Source: Blastococcus saxobsidens
GTDB taxonomy: Bacteria; Actinomycetota; Actinomycetes; Mycobacteriales; Geodermatophilaceae
Length of the DNA: 64,000 nt
Direction of reading: 5' to 3'
Assembly: GCF_010682065.1 (NCBI RefSeq)
Contig: NZ_JAAGWG010000024.1
Coordinates: forward strand, 1-64,000
The notes under the pieces were generated by a model. That model was not told the DNA's origin, searched no databases, and saw only the letters and a list, made by a program, of their open reading frames with translations. The position numbers were made by a program, and so were the translations under genes. The first letter of the stretch is position 1; each line of letters starts with the position of its first letter. Below, in pieces: positions 34,039 through 42,761 of this stretch.

Positions 34039-34992
34039 GTGAGCGATGAGGAACGCGACGGCGTCGCGCTGAGCAGCCTGGACGCAGCCCTGGGCGACGG
34101 GCTGGACGTGCCCAAGCGCGCGCTCGTCGACCACTTCGACGCCGTCGCCGACCGGTTGGTCCCGCTGCTGGCGGGCCGGCCGCTGTCGGTGAAGCGGGTC
34201 CGGCCCGGCCAGCCGCCGTTTATGCAGCGCAACGTCAGCAAGGGCGCGCCCGAGTGGGTCCGCACCGTGCCGGTCTGGTCGGAGGGGTCGCACCGGGAGA
34301 TCCACCAGGTGCTGTGCGACGACCGTCGCACCCTGCTCTGGCTGGGCAACCAGCGCGCCGTCGAGCTGCACGTCCCGTTCCACGTCGCCGGGTCCGCCGA
34401 GCCCACCGGACTGGTGCTGGACCTCGACCCGCCGGAGGGCGCGGACTTCCCCGTGGTCGTCGCCGCGGCGCGGTTGGTGCGCCGCGCACTGGAGGAGGCC
34501 GGGCTGGGCGGAGCGGTGAAGACCAGCGGGTCCAAGGGGCTGCACGTCGCCGTCCCGGTGCACGGTTCGCCACCGGAGGACGTCGCGGCAGCCACCCGGG
34601 CGCTGGCCGTGCGCACCGCCGCCCTCGCCCCCGAGCTGGCGACCACCGCCTACCTGCTCGAGGACCGCGGTGGCCGTGTGTTCGTCGACTCCACCCGGTC
34701 GGGGCAGGGCACCATCGTCGCCGCCTACAGCCCGCGCATCCGCCCGGGTCTGCCGGTCTCCTTCCCGGTGGCCTGGGACGACCTGGACGACGTCCGGCCC
34801 GGCGACTTCACGGTGGCGACGGCTGCGGGGCTGCTGGGGGACCGGGACCCGTGGGCCGAGGCGCTGCCGTCCCCGCAGCGGCTGCCCGAGGAACTGGTGA
34901 ACCAGGGGCACACCATCCCGGTCGCCCGCGTGCAGGCGATGCACGAGGGCAAGCGGCGAAAGCGTGCTCGAGAGGCCGCCGAGGAGGTCTGA
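34039..34992 (+). CDS. LigD-type polymerase (archaeo-eukaryotic primase domain)
   Basis: 317 residues, a stand-alone PolDom of the LigD family. Visible motifs are SVKRVRPGQPPFMQRNVSKG near the 5'-phosphate pocket, the catalytic LVLDLDPPEG (DxD), KTSGSKGLHVAVPV and RVFVDSTRSGQGTIVAAYS. Such proteins fill gaps with ribonucleotides during non-homologous end joining, usually together with Ku and a ligase; neither gene is in this window. The start is uncertain (GTG 34039 or GTG 34030), and no good ribosome site is visible. C-terminal tail is Lys/Arg-rich, suiting nucleic-acid binding. Confidence 0.88.
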   Translation: MSDEERDGVALSSLDAALGDGLDVPKRALVDHFDAVADRLVPLLAGRPLSVKRVRPGQPPFMQRNVSKGAPEWVRTVPVWSEGSHREIHQVLCDDRRTLLWLGNQRAVELHVPFHVAGSAEPTGLVLDLDPPEGADFPVVVAAARLVRRALEEAGLGGAVKTSGSKGLHVAVPVHGSPPEDVAAATRALAVRTAALAPELATTAYLLEDRGGRVFVDSTRSGQGTIVAAYSPRIRPGLPVSFPVAWDDLDDVRPGDFTVATAAGLLGDRDPWAEALPSPQRLPEELVNQGHTIPVARVQAMHEGKRRKRAREAAEEV

Positions 34993-35148
34993 CCAGGCCG
35001 ATCCGACGCGAGCGAGGTCCGCACGACTGCGGTGGGCGTCTCGTGCGTCGGACGGGTCCGAGCGGCCCCCGTCCCCAACGGAGGTGCCCGTCCACAGGTC
35101 GCGCCGGTGGCTCGCCGGTCGTCGGTACCCGGGAGCACGCTCTCGGGC

Positions 35149-35631
35149 ATGACCGATCCACGGACGATCGCCTGGCTGGACCAGGAGGACGCCCACCTCA
35201 CCAGGACCATCCGTGCCCACCAGTGGGCGGTGCAGTACGTCGGGGCCGGCGAGGACCCCGGCGAGCCGCCGTTCGGCTACACAGTCGGGCTGTACGGCCT
35301 CGGCCACCCCGAACTCGTGGTCGTCGGACTGGAGGCGGGCGCGGCGCACGACATCCTGGGCCGCCTGGCCGGTGAGGTCCGCGACGGTCGCGACCTGGTG
35401 CCCGGGGAGCTCGTCCGCTGGCCCGACTGGCCGGAGCTCCGGCTCACCGTCGAGGTGCTGCCGAACCCGGGTGACGTGGTGCTCGTGGCCAACCGGTTCT
35501 ACCGGCGGCCCGTGGAGTACTCCGTGCCGGCCCACCAGCTCACCTGGGCCGTCCCGGGCCACGACTTCCCGTGGGAGGGGCAGGAGATCGAGCCGGACGT
35601 GCAGCCCCGGCCGGGGACCTGGCGGGCGTGA
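35149..35631 (+). CDS. DUF4262 protein
   Basis: 160 residues with the DUF4262 pattern: WAVQYVGAGEDPGEPPFGYTVGLYGLGHPELVVVGL near the start, later PNPGDVVLVANRFYRRP and HQLTWAVPGHDFPWE. No reaction is established for the family. CACGCT seven nt before the ATG suggests leaderless expression. Its stop is two bases from the stop of the convergent bcp gene. The 156-nt gap before it (34993-35148) shows no clear element. Confidence 0.82.
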   Translation: MTDPRTIAWLDQEDAHLTRTIRAHQWAVQYVGAGEDPGEPPFGYTVGLYGLGHPELVVVGLEAGAAHDILGRLAGEVRDGRDLVPGELVRWPDWPELRLTVEVLPNPGDVVLVANRFYRRPVEYSVPAHQLTWAVPGHDFPWEGQEIEPDVQPRPGTWRA

Positions 35632-35633
35632 CC

Positions 35634-36122
35634 TCAGTCCAGGCCGAGGTCGCGCCGCAGCTTGGCCACGTGCCCCGTTGCCTTCACGTTGTAGGAGGCG
35701 CGCTCGATGCGGCTCTCGGCGTCGATGACGAAGGTCGACCGGATGACACCGACGACCTCCTTGCCGTACAGCTTCTTGGTGCCGTACGCGCCGTAGGCCC
35801 GCATCACCTGCTTGTCCGGGTCGGACACCAGGGTGATGGCGAGCTTCTCCTTGTCCAGGAAGCGGAGCAGCTTGTCCACCGGGTCGGGGGAGATGCCGAT
35901 GATGTCCAGCCCGGCCTGGGCCAGCTCGCCGGCTGCCGCGGTGAAGTCGACCGCCTGGGTGGTGCAGCCCGGCGTCATCGCTGCCGGGTAGCAGTAGACG
36001 ATCACCCGGCGGCCGCGGTAGTCGGAGAGCGAGACCTGGTTGCCCTGGGCGTCGGGCAGCGTGAAGTCCGGCGCGGGGTCGCCGGCGGTGAGGCGGACGG
36101 GTGCGGCGTCGGTCTCGGTCAT
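35634..36122 (-). CDS. bcp: Bcp/PrxQ-family peroxiredoxin lacking the usual resolving Cys
   Basis: 162 residues of the AhpC/TSA fold. The peroxidatic motif is PAAMTPGCTTQ with Cys53. The resolving Cys five residues on in E. coli Bcp is Val58 here (CTTQAVDF), so this is a 1-Cys type or uses another partner; Cys44 in VYCYP sits before the active site. It would reduce H2O2 or organic peroxides with thioredoxin or a low-molecular-weight thiol such as mycothiol. ATG at 36122, with CAGGAT 7 nt upstream. Confidence 0.93.
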   Translation of the reverse strand: MTETDAAPVRLTAGDPAPDFTLPDAQGNQVSLSDYRGRRVIVYCYPAAMTPGCTTQAVDFTAAAGELAQAGLDIIGISPDPVDKLLRFLDKEKLAITLVSDPDKQVMRAYGAYGTKKLYGKEVVGVIRSTFVIDAESRIERASYNVKATGHVAKLRRDLGLD

Positions 36123-36205
36123 GGGCTGAATCCTGCCGTGTCCCCGGTGGGAGCCCGCAAGGGGGCGGCGATGATCGGGCGCGGCGGTCGACCGGCGAGG
36201 AACGG

Positions 36206-36610
36206 TCAACCGGCGAGGAAGGAGAAGCGCACCTGGCGCTGGTGGTTGTCGGTGTTGGTGTCGACCAGGCAGATCCGCTGCCAGGTGCCCAGCATCAGCC
36301 GCCCCTCCAGGACCGGCACGCTGGCGTGCGGCGGCACGAACGCCGGCAGCACGTGGTCGCGGCCGTGGCCAGGGCTGCCGTGCCGGTGGCGCCAGCGGTC
36401 GTCGCGGGGGAGGAGCTCGTCGAGCTGGGCGAGCAGGTCGTCGTCGCTGCCGGAGCCCGTCTCCAGGATGGCCAGCCCGGCGGTGGCGTGCGGCACGAAC
36501 ACGTGCAGCAGCCCGTCACCCTCCTGCCGCACGAAGTCGGCGCACTCCTCGGTGAGGTCGACGACGACGGGGACGGCACCGGTCCGGACGGCGCGCAGCT
36601 CCGATCTCAT
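36206..36610 (-). CDS. YjbQ family protein (UPF0047)
   Basis: 134 residues. The family signature is VFVPHATAGLAILETGSGSDDDLLAQLDELLP with conserved His, then PPHASVPVLEGRLMLGTWQRICLVD. YjbQ proteins have been linked to thiamine-phosphate-synthase-like activity and bind a metal through conserved His residues; the physiological role is unsettled. ATG at 36610 lies 6 nt past CAGGAT, so it appears leaderless. Confidence 0.9.
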   Translation of the reverse strand: MRSELRAVRTGAVPVVVDLTEECADFVRQEGDGLLHVFVPHATAGLAILETGSGSDDDLLAQLDELLPRDDRWRHRHGSPGHGRDHVLPAFVPPHASVPVLEGRLMLGTWQRICLVDTNTDNHQRQVRFSFLAG

Positions 36611-36680
36611 GCCCCGATCCTGCCCTCGGGGGCGGGACGACGGCACGCCGGCGGGTGCACGACCTCAGCCGGTCCGGCCC

Positions 36681-37448
36681 TCAGCCGGTCCGGTCCGCGC
36701 CGGCCCGTTCCGCGTCCGTGCGCTCGGCCACGAGCGCGCGCAGCCGCGCGACCTCCTCGGTGAGCGCCCGCAGGTCGCTGCGGGTGACCGACTCGGTCTC
36801 CTCGCCGATCTGCTGCACCCGCTCGACCAGCCAGGAGGCGAAGGTCGCCGTGATGACGCCGAGCAGGGCGATGCCGGTGAGCATCAGGCCGGCGGCGACC
36901 GCCCGTCCCTCGACGGTGACCGGGAAGCGGTCGCCGTAGCCGACCGTCGTGACGGTCGCGAAGGCCCACCAGATCGCATCCCCGAACCCGTCGATGTTCC
37001 CGTCGGGGTGCCCGCGCTCGGCGTCGAGGACGGCGAGCGCGGCGACGAACATGAGCAGGCCGGTGGCGCCCACGACGAACACCACCACGCGGCCGCGCAG
37101 CGACTGGCCGGCGTGCCGGTTCAGCGCGTGCAGCAGGGTCACCAGCCGAAGCAGTCGCAGCGGTCGGAGCAGCGGCAGGACGATGACCGCCAGGTCGACC
37201 AGGTTGGTGCGCACGAACGCCCGGCGGTGCCGGGCCAGGCCCAGGCGCACGAGGTAGTCGACGGCGAACCACGCCCAGGCCAGCCAGGTGACCCAGCGGC
37301 AGACGGTGGGCCACGGGGAGGCGAGGTCGGGGTCGATGATCGGCCACGCGTAAGCGGCCAGGAACAGGAGCGCCGCGGCGGTGAGGAACCCGCCGGTCAC
37401 GCTCTCCCACCGGTGCAGACGCGGATTCTCCGGAGTCGTGGCGGACAT
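36681..37448 (-). CDS. Voltage-gated-type potassium channel subunit
   Basis: 255 residues. An S1-S4-like hydrophobic region has Arg-rich spacing around LPLLRPLRLLRLVTLL (~91-106). A pore helix follows with the selectivity filter TVGYGD at 168-173 and a final helix (AAGLMLTGIALLGVITATFASWL). The C-terminus is a coiled coil (VQQIGEETESVTRSDLRALTEEVARLRALVAE) that could drive tetramerisation. It would pass K+ across the membrane; no RCK domain is attached. TAGCGT lies 8 nt before the ATG at 37448. Confidence 0.93.
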   Translation of the reverse strand: MSATTPENPRLHRWESVTGGFLTAAALLFLAAYAWPIIDPDLASPWPTVCRWVTWLAWAWFAVDYLVRLGLARHRRAFVRTNLVDLAVIVLPLLRPLRLLRLVTLLHALNRHAGQSLRGRVVVFVVGATGLLMFVAALAVLDAERGHPDGNIDGFGDAIWWAFATVTTVGYGDRFPVTVEGRAVAAGLMLTGIALLGVITATFASWLVERVQQIGEETESVTRSDLRALTEEVARLRALVAERTDAERAGADRTG

Positions 37449-37520
37449 GGCGAGCGACGCTAACGGACCCGGCGGCAGCCCCGCGGGAGGCCGGAGGCCC
37501 GCGCACTACCCTCGGGAGCC

Positions 37521-38258
37521 GTGACTCGCCCCGACGGCCGCACGGCCGACCAGCTCCGCCCGGTGACCATCACCCGCAACTGGCTCGACCACGCCGAGGG
37601 ATCGGTGCTGGTGGAGTTCGGGCGCACGCGGGTGCTGTGCGCCGCCAGCGTCACCGAGGGGGTGCCGCGCTGGCGGAAGGGCTCGGGCCTGGGCTGGGTC
37701 ACTGCCGAGTACTCGATGCTGCCGCGCGCCACCCACACCCGCAGCGACCGCGAGTCGGTGCGCGGCAAGATCGGTGGCCGGACGCACGAGATCAGCCGGC
37801 TCATCGGCCGCTCGCTGCGCGCCTCGATCGACCTGGGCGCCCTGGGGGAGAACAGCATCGCCATCGACTGCGACGTCCTGCAGGCCGACGGCGGCACGCG
37901 CACCGCGGCCATCACCGGTGCCTACGTGGCGCTGGCCGACGCCGTCTCCTGGCTGGGGGAGCGCGGGAAGCTGGCCAAGAAGGAGCCGCTCGTGCAGTCG
38001 GTCGCGGCCGTCAGCGTCGGTGTCATCGACGGCGAGCCGCGGCTGGACCTGGCCTACGAGGAGGACGTGCGCGCGGGCACCGACATGAACGTCGTCTGCA
38101 CCGGGGACGGCGGCTTCGTCGAGGTGCAGGGCACCGCGGAAGGGGCGATCTTCGACCGGCCCACCCTGGACGCGCTGCTGGACCTGGCGGTCGCCGGGTG
38201 CGCCGACCTCACCCGGCTCCAGGTCAAGGCACTGTCCTCAGCCGCGGCGCATCGGTGA
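37521..38258 (+). CDS. rph: Ribonuclease PH
   Basis: 245 residues. [22 protein letters not shown], the phosphate-site sequence [30 protein letters not shown] and [13 protein letters not shown] are all typical. It trims tRNA 3' ends phosphorolytically as a hexamer. GTG at 37521 is preceded by TACCCT with an 8-nt gap. Coupled to rdgB by a 4-nt GTGA overlap, the rph-rdgB order found across actinobacteria. Confidence 0.97.
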   Translation: MTRPDGRTADQLRPVTITRNWLDHAEGSVLVEFGRTRVLCAASVTEGVPRWRKGSGLGWVTAEYSMLPRATHTRSDRESVRGKIGGRTHEISRLIGRSLRASIDLGALGENSIAIDCDVLQADGGTRTAAITGAYVALADAVSWLGERGKLAKKEPLVQSVAAVSVGVIDGEPRLDLAYEEDVRAGTDMNVVCTGDGGFVEVQGTAEGAIFDRPTLDALLDLAVAGCADLTRLQVKALSSAAAHR

Positions 38259-38866
38259 CCACCCGGCTGCTGCTGGCGACCCGGAACGCCGGCAAGCTCG
38301 CCGAGCTCCAGCGGCTGCTGGAGAGCGCGGTGCCCGGCGTCGAGGTGGTGGGGCTGCGCGACGTCGAGGACTACCCCGAGGCGCCCGAGACCGGGGCGAC
38401 CTTCGCGGAGAACGCGCTGCTCAAGGCCCGCGAGGCCGTCCGGTACACCGGGCTGCCCGCCGTGGCGGACGACTCGGGGATCACCGTGGACGCCCTGAAC
38501 GGGATGCCGGGCGTGCTGTCGGCCCGCTGGTCGGGTCGGCACGGCGACGACGACGCCAACACCGCCCTGCTGCTGGGCCAGCTGGCCGACGTCCCGGACG
38601 GGCGTCGCGGGGCGGCCTTCGTCTGCGCGGCGGCACTGGTCACCCCGGACGGCACCGAGCGGGTGCTGGAACGGCAGTGGCGCGGCGCGGTGATCCGGGA
38701 GAAGCGGGGCGGCAACGGCTTCGGCTACGACCCCGTCTTCGTCCCGGAAGGGCTCGAGCTCACCTCCGCGGAGCTGACGTCGGCCGAGAAGGACGCGCGC
38801 AGCCACCGGGGCCAGGCGTTCGCCGCGCTGGTGCCGGTCCTGGCCGAGGTGCTGACCGCCCGCTGA
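38255..38866 (+). CDS. rdgB: XTP/dITP diphosphatase (RdgB/HAM1)
   Basis: 203 residues. The starting motif is [30 protein letters not shown], the acidic [13 protein letters not shown], and [14 protein letters not shown] with SHRGQAF at the end complete the fold. It hydrolyses deaminated purine nucleotides such as dITP and XTP. GTG at 38255 overlaps the rph stop. Confidence 0.96.
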   Translation: MTTRLLLATRNAGKLAELQRLLESAVPGVEVVGLRDVEDYPEAPETGATFAENALLKAREAVRYTGLPAVADDSGITVDALNGMPGVLSARWSGRHGDDDANTALLLGQLADVPDGRRGAAFVCAAALVTPDGTERVLERQWRGAVIREKRGGNGFGYDPVFVPEGLELTSAELTSAEKDARSHRGQAFAALVPVLAEVLTAR

Positions 38867-38875
38867 CCCGGCAGG

Positions 38876-39094
38876 TCAGCGGAAGCGGAAGCCCAGCCAG
38901 TCCAGCGAGTCCTCCTCCTCGGGCTCGGCGTGCCGGCCCGGCCGGACGAGCTGCTCCTGGGTCGCGACCTGGGTCTCGAACTCCGGCGCGCGGTGCCGTC
39001 CACGGGCCGGTGCTGCGGCGGTCGGGTGCACGACGGCGGCACGGACCATCGCGGCGGACAGCCAGGTGGCGTTGGGGGAGGCGCTGGAGGTCAT
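38876..39094 (-). CDS. Possible small hypothetical protein (72 aa)
   Basis: A 72-codon frame beginning MTSSASPNATWLSAAM with an acidic/aromatic end EPEEEDSLDWLGFRFR. Its ATG overlaps the stop of an even smaller minus-strand frame (39091-39193, ending LDRAMLGITGPWTDQDA) by 4 nt. That, and the convergent arrangement with rdgB (10 nt apart), make a real pair of mini-genes plausible. No ribosome site is clear and no family is recognised; a chance frame in GC-rich DNA remains possible. Confidence 0.4.
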   Translation of the reverse strand: MTSSASPNATWLSAAMVRAAVVHPTAAAPARGRHRAPEFETQVATQEQLVRPGRHAEPEEEDSLDWLGFRFR

Positions 39095-39219
39095 GCGTCC
39101 TGATCGGTCCAGGGGCCGGTGATCCCGAGCATCGCGCGGTCGAGCCCACCCGACTGGGTGAACGCTGCGTGGTCGAAGGGTGGCTCAGCGCACACCGGCG
39201 CGCTCAGTAGCCTGCCGGC

Positions 39220-39594
39220 ATGGAGCTCGTGCGCCTTCTCCTCGTCGTCGTCCACATCTTCGGTCTGTCGCTGATCATCGGGCCGTTCCTGTTCCAGGTG
39301 AGCCGCAAGGCGGACTTCGAGCCCCGGCTGATGCAGATCGGCGCGCTCGTGCAGCTGGCCTCGGGACTGGCGCTGGTCGGCGTCCGGGAGGCCGGCGACC
39401 TGCCCGTCGACCACGCCAAGATCGGCGTCAAGCTCGTGGTCACCGTGCTCGCCGTCGTCACCGTGTTCCTGGCCGCGCGCAAGCAGCGGGCCGCAGCCGC
39501 CGGGCAGGCCGACCCGAAGTCGCCGCTGCCGTTCTTCCACACCACCGGTGCGCTGGCCATCCTGAACGTCTTCATCGCCGTCCTCTGGACCTGA
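39220..39594 (+). CDS. Small four-span membrane protein
   Basis: 124 residues with four hydrophobic segments (ELVRLLLVVVHIFGLSLIIG; LMQIGALVQLASGLALVG; IGVKLVVTVLAVVTVFLA; TTGALAILNVFIAVLW). It resembles short heme-protein-like or DoxX-type four-helix membrane proteins, with His in VHIFG and FFHTTG, but I cannot assign a family. TAGCCT 6 nt before the ATG gives a clean leaderless start. Confidence 0.8.
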   Translation: MELVRLLLVVVHIFGLSLIIGPFLFQVSRKADFEPRLMQIGALVQLASGLALVGVREAGDLPVDHAKIGVKLVVTVLAVVTVFLAARKQRAAAAGQADPKSPLPFFHTTGALAILNVFIAVLWT

Positions 39595-39637
39595 TCACCG
39601 CTGACAACGTCCGCCGCCGGCGCTAGCGTCCGGCGGC

Positions 39638-40153
39638 GTGACCATCCCCGCACGCGTGCGACCGGCCGGCGACGGCGACGAGCGGACCCAGCTGCTGGGC
39701 TGGCTGAACCTGCAGCGGTCGCTGGTGCATCTCAAGTGCGAGGGGCTGGACGACGCCGCCGCCCACCAGCCGTTGGTGCCGACGTCCCCGCTGATGACGG
39801 TGGCCGGGCTGGTGTCGCACCTGCGGTGGGTGGAGCACTGCTGGTTCCAGGTGCTCTTCCTCGACCGGGACATGGCGGCCAACCCGCAGTTCGATGACGT
39901 GGCGGACGCCGACTTCCAGGTGGACGGGGTGCCGCTGGCCCAGCTGCTGGAGGAGTACGCCCGGGAGTGCGCGGCGTCCGAGGCGGTGGTCGCGGCTGCC
40001 GCTCTCGACGACCGCGGGCGCAATCGCGAGCACCGGGCCGACACGCTCACGCTGCGCTGGATCCTCGGGCACATGGTGGAGGAGGTCGCCCGACACGTCG
40101 GTCACCTCGACCTCCTGCGCGAGATGCTGGACGGCCGGAAGGGCTACTACTGA
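39638..40153 (+). CDS. DinB/DUF664 family protein
   Basis: 171 residues of the DinB-like four-helix fold (mycothiol-dependent group). The putative metal-binding His residues fall in GLVSHLRWVEHCWF and MVEEVARHVGHLDLLRE, and MTIPARVRPAGDGDERTQLLGWLNLQRSLVHLKCEGL is the usual start. Members act as mycothiol or bacillithiol S-transferases. TAGCGT eight nt before the GTG. Not linked to neighbours in an obvious way. Confidence 0.85.
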   Translation: MTIPARVRPAGDGDERTQLLGWLNLQRSLVHLKCEGLDDAAAHQPLVPTSPLMTVAGLVSHLRWVEHCWFQVLFLDRDMAANPQFDDVADADFQVDGVPLAQLLEEYARECAASEAVVAAAALDDRGRNREHRADTLTLRWILGHMVEEVARHVGHLDLLREMLDGRKGYY

Positions 40154-40195
40154 GCCCTGCGCGTGAGCGGGGCGCCGCGAGGGCACTGCCCGCGG

Positions 40196-41116
40196 ATGCG
40201 GGTCTTCGTGGACAGTGCCAGGACGCTCCGGTTCGACGACGGGTCGCCGGTCACCGCAGCCTCGGGGGTCGCGCCCCTGGGGGAGGGGTGGCTGATCGTG
40301 CAGGACGACTCCGTGATCGCCGCCTGGCGCCGCGACGACGGCGTGCGGCCGGTCCGCGTGCTGCCGGCGGTCGAGGGCCACGACACGTTCAGCGAGGCCG
40401 CGGGCACCAAGCACCTCAAGCCCGACCTCGAGGTGGCCTGCCCCGCCGAGGTCGACGGCGAGCCGGCGGCCCTGCTCCTCGGTTCGGGCTCCTCGCCGCG
40501 GCGCATGCGTGGGGTGCTGGTGCGGTTGGAGGGCGGCGAGCCGGTCGTGCGGGCCGCCGAGCTGGGCCCGCTGTACGAGGTGGTGGCCGCCCGCCTCGGC
40601 CTGCCCATGGACCACCTGAACCTGGAAGGGGCCAGCCGCCACGGGGACGTCGTCCGGTGGTTCAACCGGGGCAACCTCAACGCCGGCGTCCGGTCCGGCA
40701 GCGTGGACGTGCCGTTGGAGGACCTGGTAGCCGCCGTCCTCGGCCGGGCGGAGGCCGCCGAGGCCCGGGTGGAGCAGCCGCGGGAGTACGAGCTCGGCGA
40801 GGCCGACGGCGTCGGGCTGGCCGTGACCGACGCGATCGCGCTGCCCGACGGGCGGACGCTGCTGAGCGCCGCCGCGGAGGACACCCCGAACGCGGTCGAC
40901 GACGGGCCGGTGGTCGCCACCGCGATCGCGCTGCTGGACGGCGAGACGGTGCTGGCGGTCGCGCCCATCCCGGAGGTGGACGGCCACGTGCACAAGGTGG
41001 AGGGGCTGGCGCTGCGCCGCGTCGAGAGGGACGAGGTGCACCTGCTCGCCGTGGTGGACGACGACGACCCGGCGACGCCGGCGGCCGAGCTGGAGCTGCG
41101 CGTCGAGCTGGGCTGA
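40196..41116 (+). CDS. Conserved hypothetical, probable beta-propeller-like protein
   Basis: 306 residues, no signal peptide. Repeated beta-rich blocks (GVAPLGEGWLIVQDDSVIAAW; DGEPAALLLGSGSSPRRMRGVLVRLEGGEPVV; LNLEGASRHGDVVRWFNRGN; VDGHVHKVEGLAL) suggest a beta-propeller such as those of esterase-like or phytase-like proteins. I do not recognise a named enzyme. ATG at 40196 starts the conserved block MRVFVDSARTLRFDDG; GTG at 40163 is an alternative. Ten nt separate that GTG from the DinB stop. Confidence 0.7.
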   Translation: MRVFVDSARTLRFDDGSPVTAASGVAPLGEGWLIVQDDSVIAAWRRDDGVRPVRVLPAVEGHDTFSEAAGTKHLKPDLEVACPAEVDGEPAALLLGSGSSPRRMRGVLVRLEGGEPVVRAAELGPLYEVVAARLGLPMDHLNLEGASRHGDVVRWFNRGNLNAGVRSGSVDVPLEDLVAAVLGRAEAAEARVEQPREYELGEADGVGLAVTDAIALPDGRTLLSAAAEDTPNAVDDGPVVATAIALLDGETVLAVAPIPEVDGHVHKVEGLALRRVERDEVHLLAVVDDDDPATPAAELELRVELG

Positions 41117-41265
41117 CCGCCTCCGGCAGCCGGGCGCCCGCGCCCGCTGTCGTGCCTCGGCGCCGCCGGCGGGAGCACCAGGTGCTCGCGCGTCCGGGCG
41201 ATGAGTCCGCGGGCGTGCACTGGTCCACCCCCTGGCAGAACGACCGATCCCCTCAGGAGCCAGGC

Positions 41266-41910
41266 ATGGGACTCATCCACCTCGAGATGTTCGCGACCCT
41301 CGACCTCGTCGGCCAGGCACCGGGAGGCCCCGACGAGGACCCGGAGGGGTTCCCCTTCGGCGGCTGGCAGGCGCCCCTGTTCGACGAGGTCGCAGGGGCG
41401 CAGGTCGGTGCCGCGTACGAGGGCACCGACGCACTGCTGCTCGGACGGCGGACGTACGACATCTTCGCCGCCTACTGGCCGCACCAGGAGGGTGGCGAGG
41501 ACGGCGGGATCGCCGCGCTGTTCAACAGCGTGCCGAAGTACGTGGCCTCCCGCGGCCGGCCCGACCTGTCGTGGGCCGGGTCCACTCAGCTCGGCGCGGA
41601 TCTGGCCGGCGCGGTGCGCGAGGTCCGGGTCCGGCACGAGCACGTCAAGGTCGTGGGCAGCCTGGACCTGGTGCAGACGCTCCTGCGCGAGAGGTTGTTC
41701 GACCGCCTCGACCTGTGGGTGCACCCCGTCGTGCTCGGCGTCGGGAAGAAGGCGTTCGACGGTGGCGCGGTGCCGACGAACATCACGCTCCTCGAACCGC
41801 CGGTCGCGAGCCCGAAGGGCACCGTGTACCTGCGCTACGGGCTCGCCGGGGGCACGCCTGCGACGGGGGACATGAGCGCACCCGACCGCGGTGTCCGGCA
41901 CGACGGCTGA
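41266..41910 (+). CDS. Dihydrofolate-reductase-like protein (RibD C-terminal family)
   Basis: 214 residues. FATLDLVGQAPGGPDED near the start, then ALLLGRRTYDIFAAYWP, VPKYVASRGRPDLSWAGS and VKVVGSLDLVQTLLRERLFDRLDLWVHPVVLGVGKKAF show the RibD_C/YyaP-type reductase fold with an NADPH-site Gly. The true substrate of stand-alone members is mostly unknown; folate or riboflavin roles are not implied. ATG at 41266 has an AGGAG site. The 149-nt gap before it shows nothing further. Confidence 0.87.
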   Translation: MGLIHLEMFATLDLVGQAPGGPDEDPEGFPFGGWQAPLFDEVAGAQVGAAYEGTDALLLGRRTYDIFAAYWPHQEGGEDGGIAALFNSVPKYVASRGRPDLSWAGSTQLGADLAGAVREVRVRHEHVKVVGSLDLVQTLLRERLFDRLDLWVHPVVLGVGKKAFDGGAVPTNITLLEPPVASPKGTVYLRYGLAGGTPATGDMSAPDRGVRHDG

Positions 41911-41951
41911 CCCGGACGGACCCGCTGCTCGGTGTGGCGCACACTCGGTGG

Positions 41952-42449
41952 ATGCGTGCACCCCGTCCCGACCCGGTGGGCCCCGGCCAGGAGTCCGTGT
42001 GGGACTACCCCCGGCCGCCGTCGGCCGAGATCACCAGCCGCCGGGTGGAGGCCGTGCTCGGCGGCCGGGTCGTCGCCAGCACCGACCGCGCCGTCCGGGT
42101 CTGCGAGACCAGCCACCCGCCGGTCTACTACGTGCCGGTCGCCGACGTCGTCCCCGGTGTCCTGGAGCGCGGTCAGGGCGGTTCGTGGTGCGAGTGGAAG
42201 GGGGCGGCGACCTACTGGGACGCCGTCGTCGACGGGGTGCGGCATCCCTCGGTGGCCTGGTCGTACGAGCAGCCGACCGCGGGCTACGAGCACCTGAGCG
42301 GGGCGGTCGCCTTCTACCCCAGCCGGCTGGAGTCGGCGACGGTCGACGGGGAGCCGGTGCGCGCCCAGGCCGGTGACTTCTACGGCGGCTGGATCACCTC
42401 CGACGTCGTCGGCCCGTTCAAGGGGGAGCCGGGCACCCGCGGCTGGTGA
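41952..42449 (+). CDS. DUF427 protein
   Basis: 165 residues with two half-repeats of the DUF427 barrel: RRVEAVLGGRVVASTDRAVRV then SHPPVYYVPVADV, followed by SWCEWKGAATYWDAVV and the end AGDFYGGWITSDVVGPFKGEPG. No reaction is established. CACACT six nt before the ATG fits leaderless initiation. Confidence 0.9.
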   Translation: MRAPRPDPVGPGQESVWDYPRPPSAEITSRRVEAVLGGRVVASTDRAVRVCETSHPPVYYVPVADVVPGVLERGQGGSWCEWKGAATYWDAVVDGVRHPSVAWSYEQPTAGYEHLSGAVAFYPSRLESATVDGEPVRAQAGDFYGGWITSDVVGPFKGEPGTRGW

Positions 42450-42557
42450 CCGGTGTGCCGGCCCCACGGGGGACCCGAGCGGCCCGTCACGAGCGAGGCG
42501 CTCCACGTGCACGCCGCTGTCGCCAGACGCTGGACGAGGCCCGGGGTCGGCCGTACG

Positions 42558-42638
42558 TGCGGGAGGGGGGACTCGAACCCCCACGCCCGAAGGCACCAGA
42601 TCCTAAGTCTGGCGTGGCTGCCGTTACACCACTCCCGC
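42558..42638 (-). tRNA. tRNA-Leu (anticodon UAG)
   Basis: Reading the minus strand, acceptor GCGGGAG pairs with CTCCCGC. The anticodon stem is CCAGA/TCTGG with loop CTTAGGA, so anticodon UAG reading CUA/CUG. A long class II variable arm (TGCCTTCGGGCG) is followed by the T arm GGGGG-TTCGAGT-CCCCC. The discriminator base is A and CCA is not encoded. Length 81 nt fits leucine tRNA. Confidence 0.95.
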
Positions 42639-42761
42639 GCGGTCGCCGAGTCTAGGAGCCGCACCCCTCGGGCGTCGTCGCCGCATCCGGGAGTAGCCCG
42701 GCCGGGTGCTCCGGTGGACCGTCCCCGCGCTGATCGGCGCGGCGTCTGGCAGGCTGACGCC

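Noticed and set aside
39091-39540. Minus-strand frame upstream of the 72-aa hypothetical
   Set aside because: Most of it is antisense to the membrane-protein gene at 39220-39594. Only the last ~34 codons could be real, noted with the 38876 entry.
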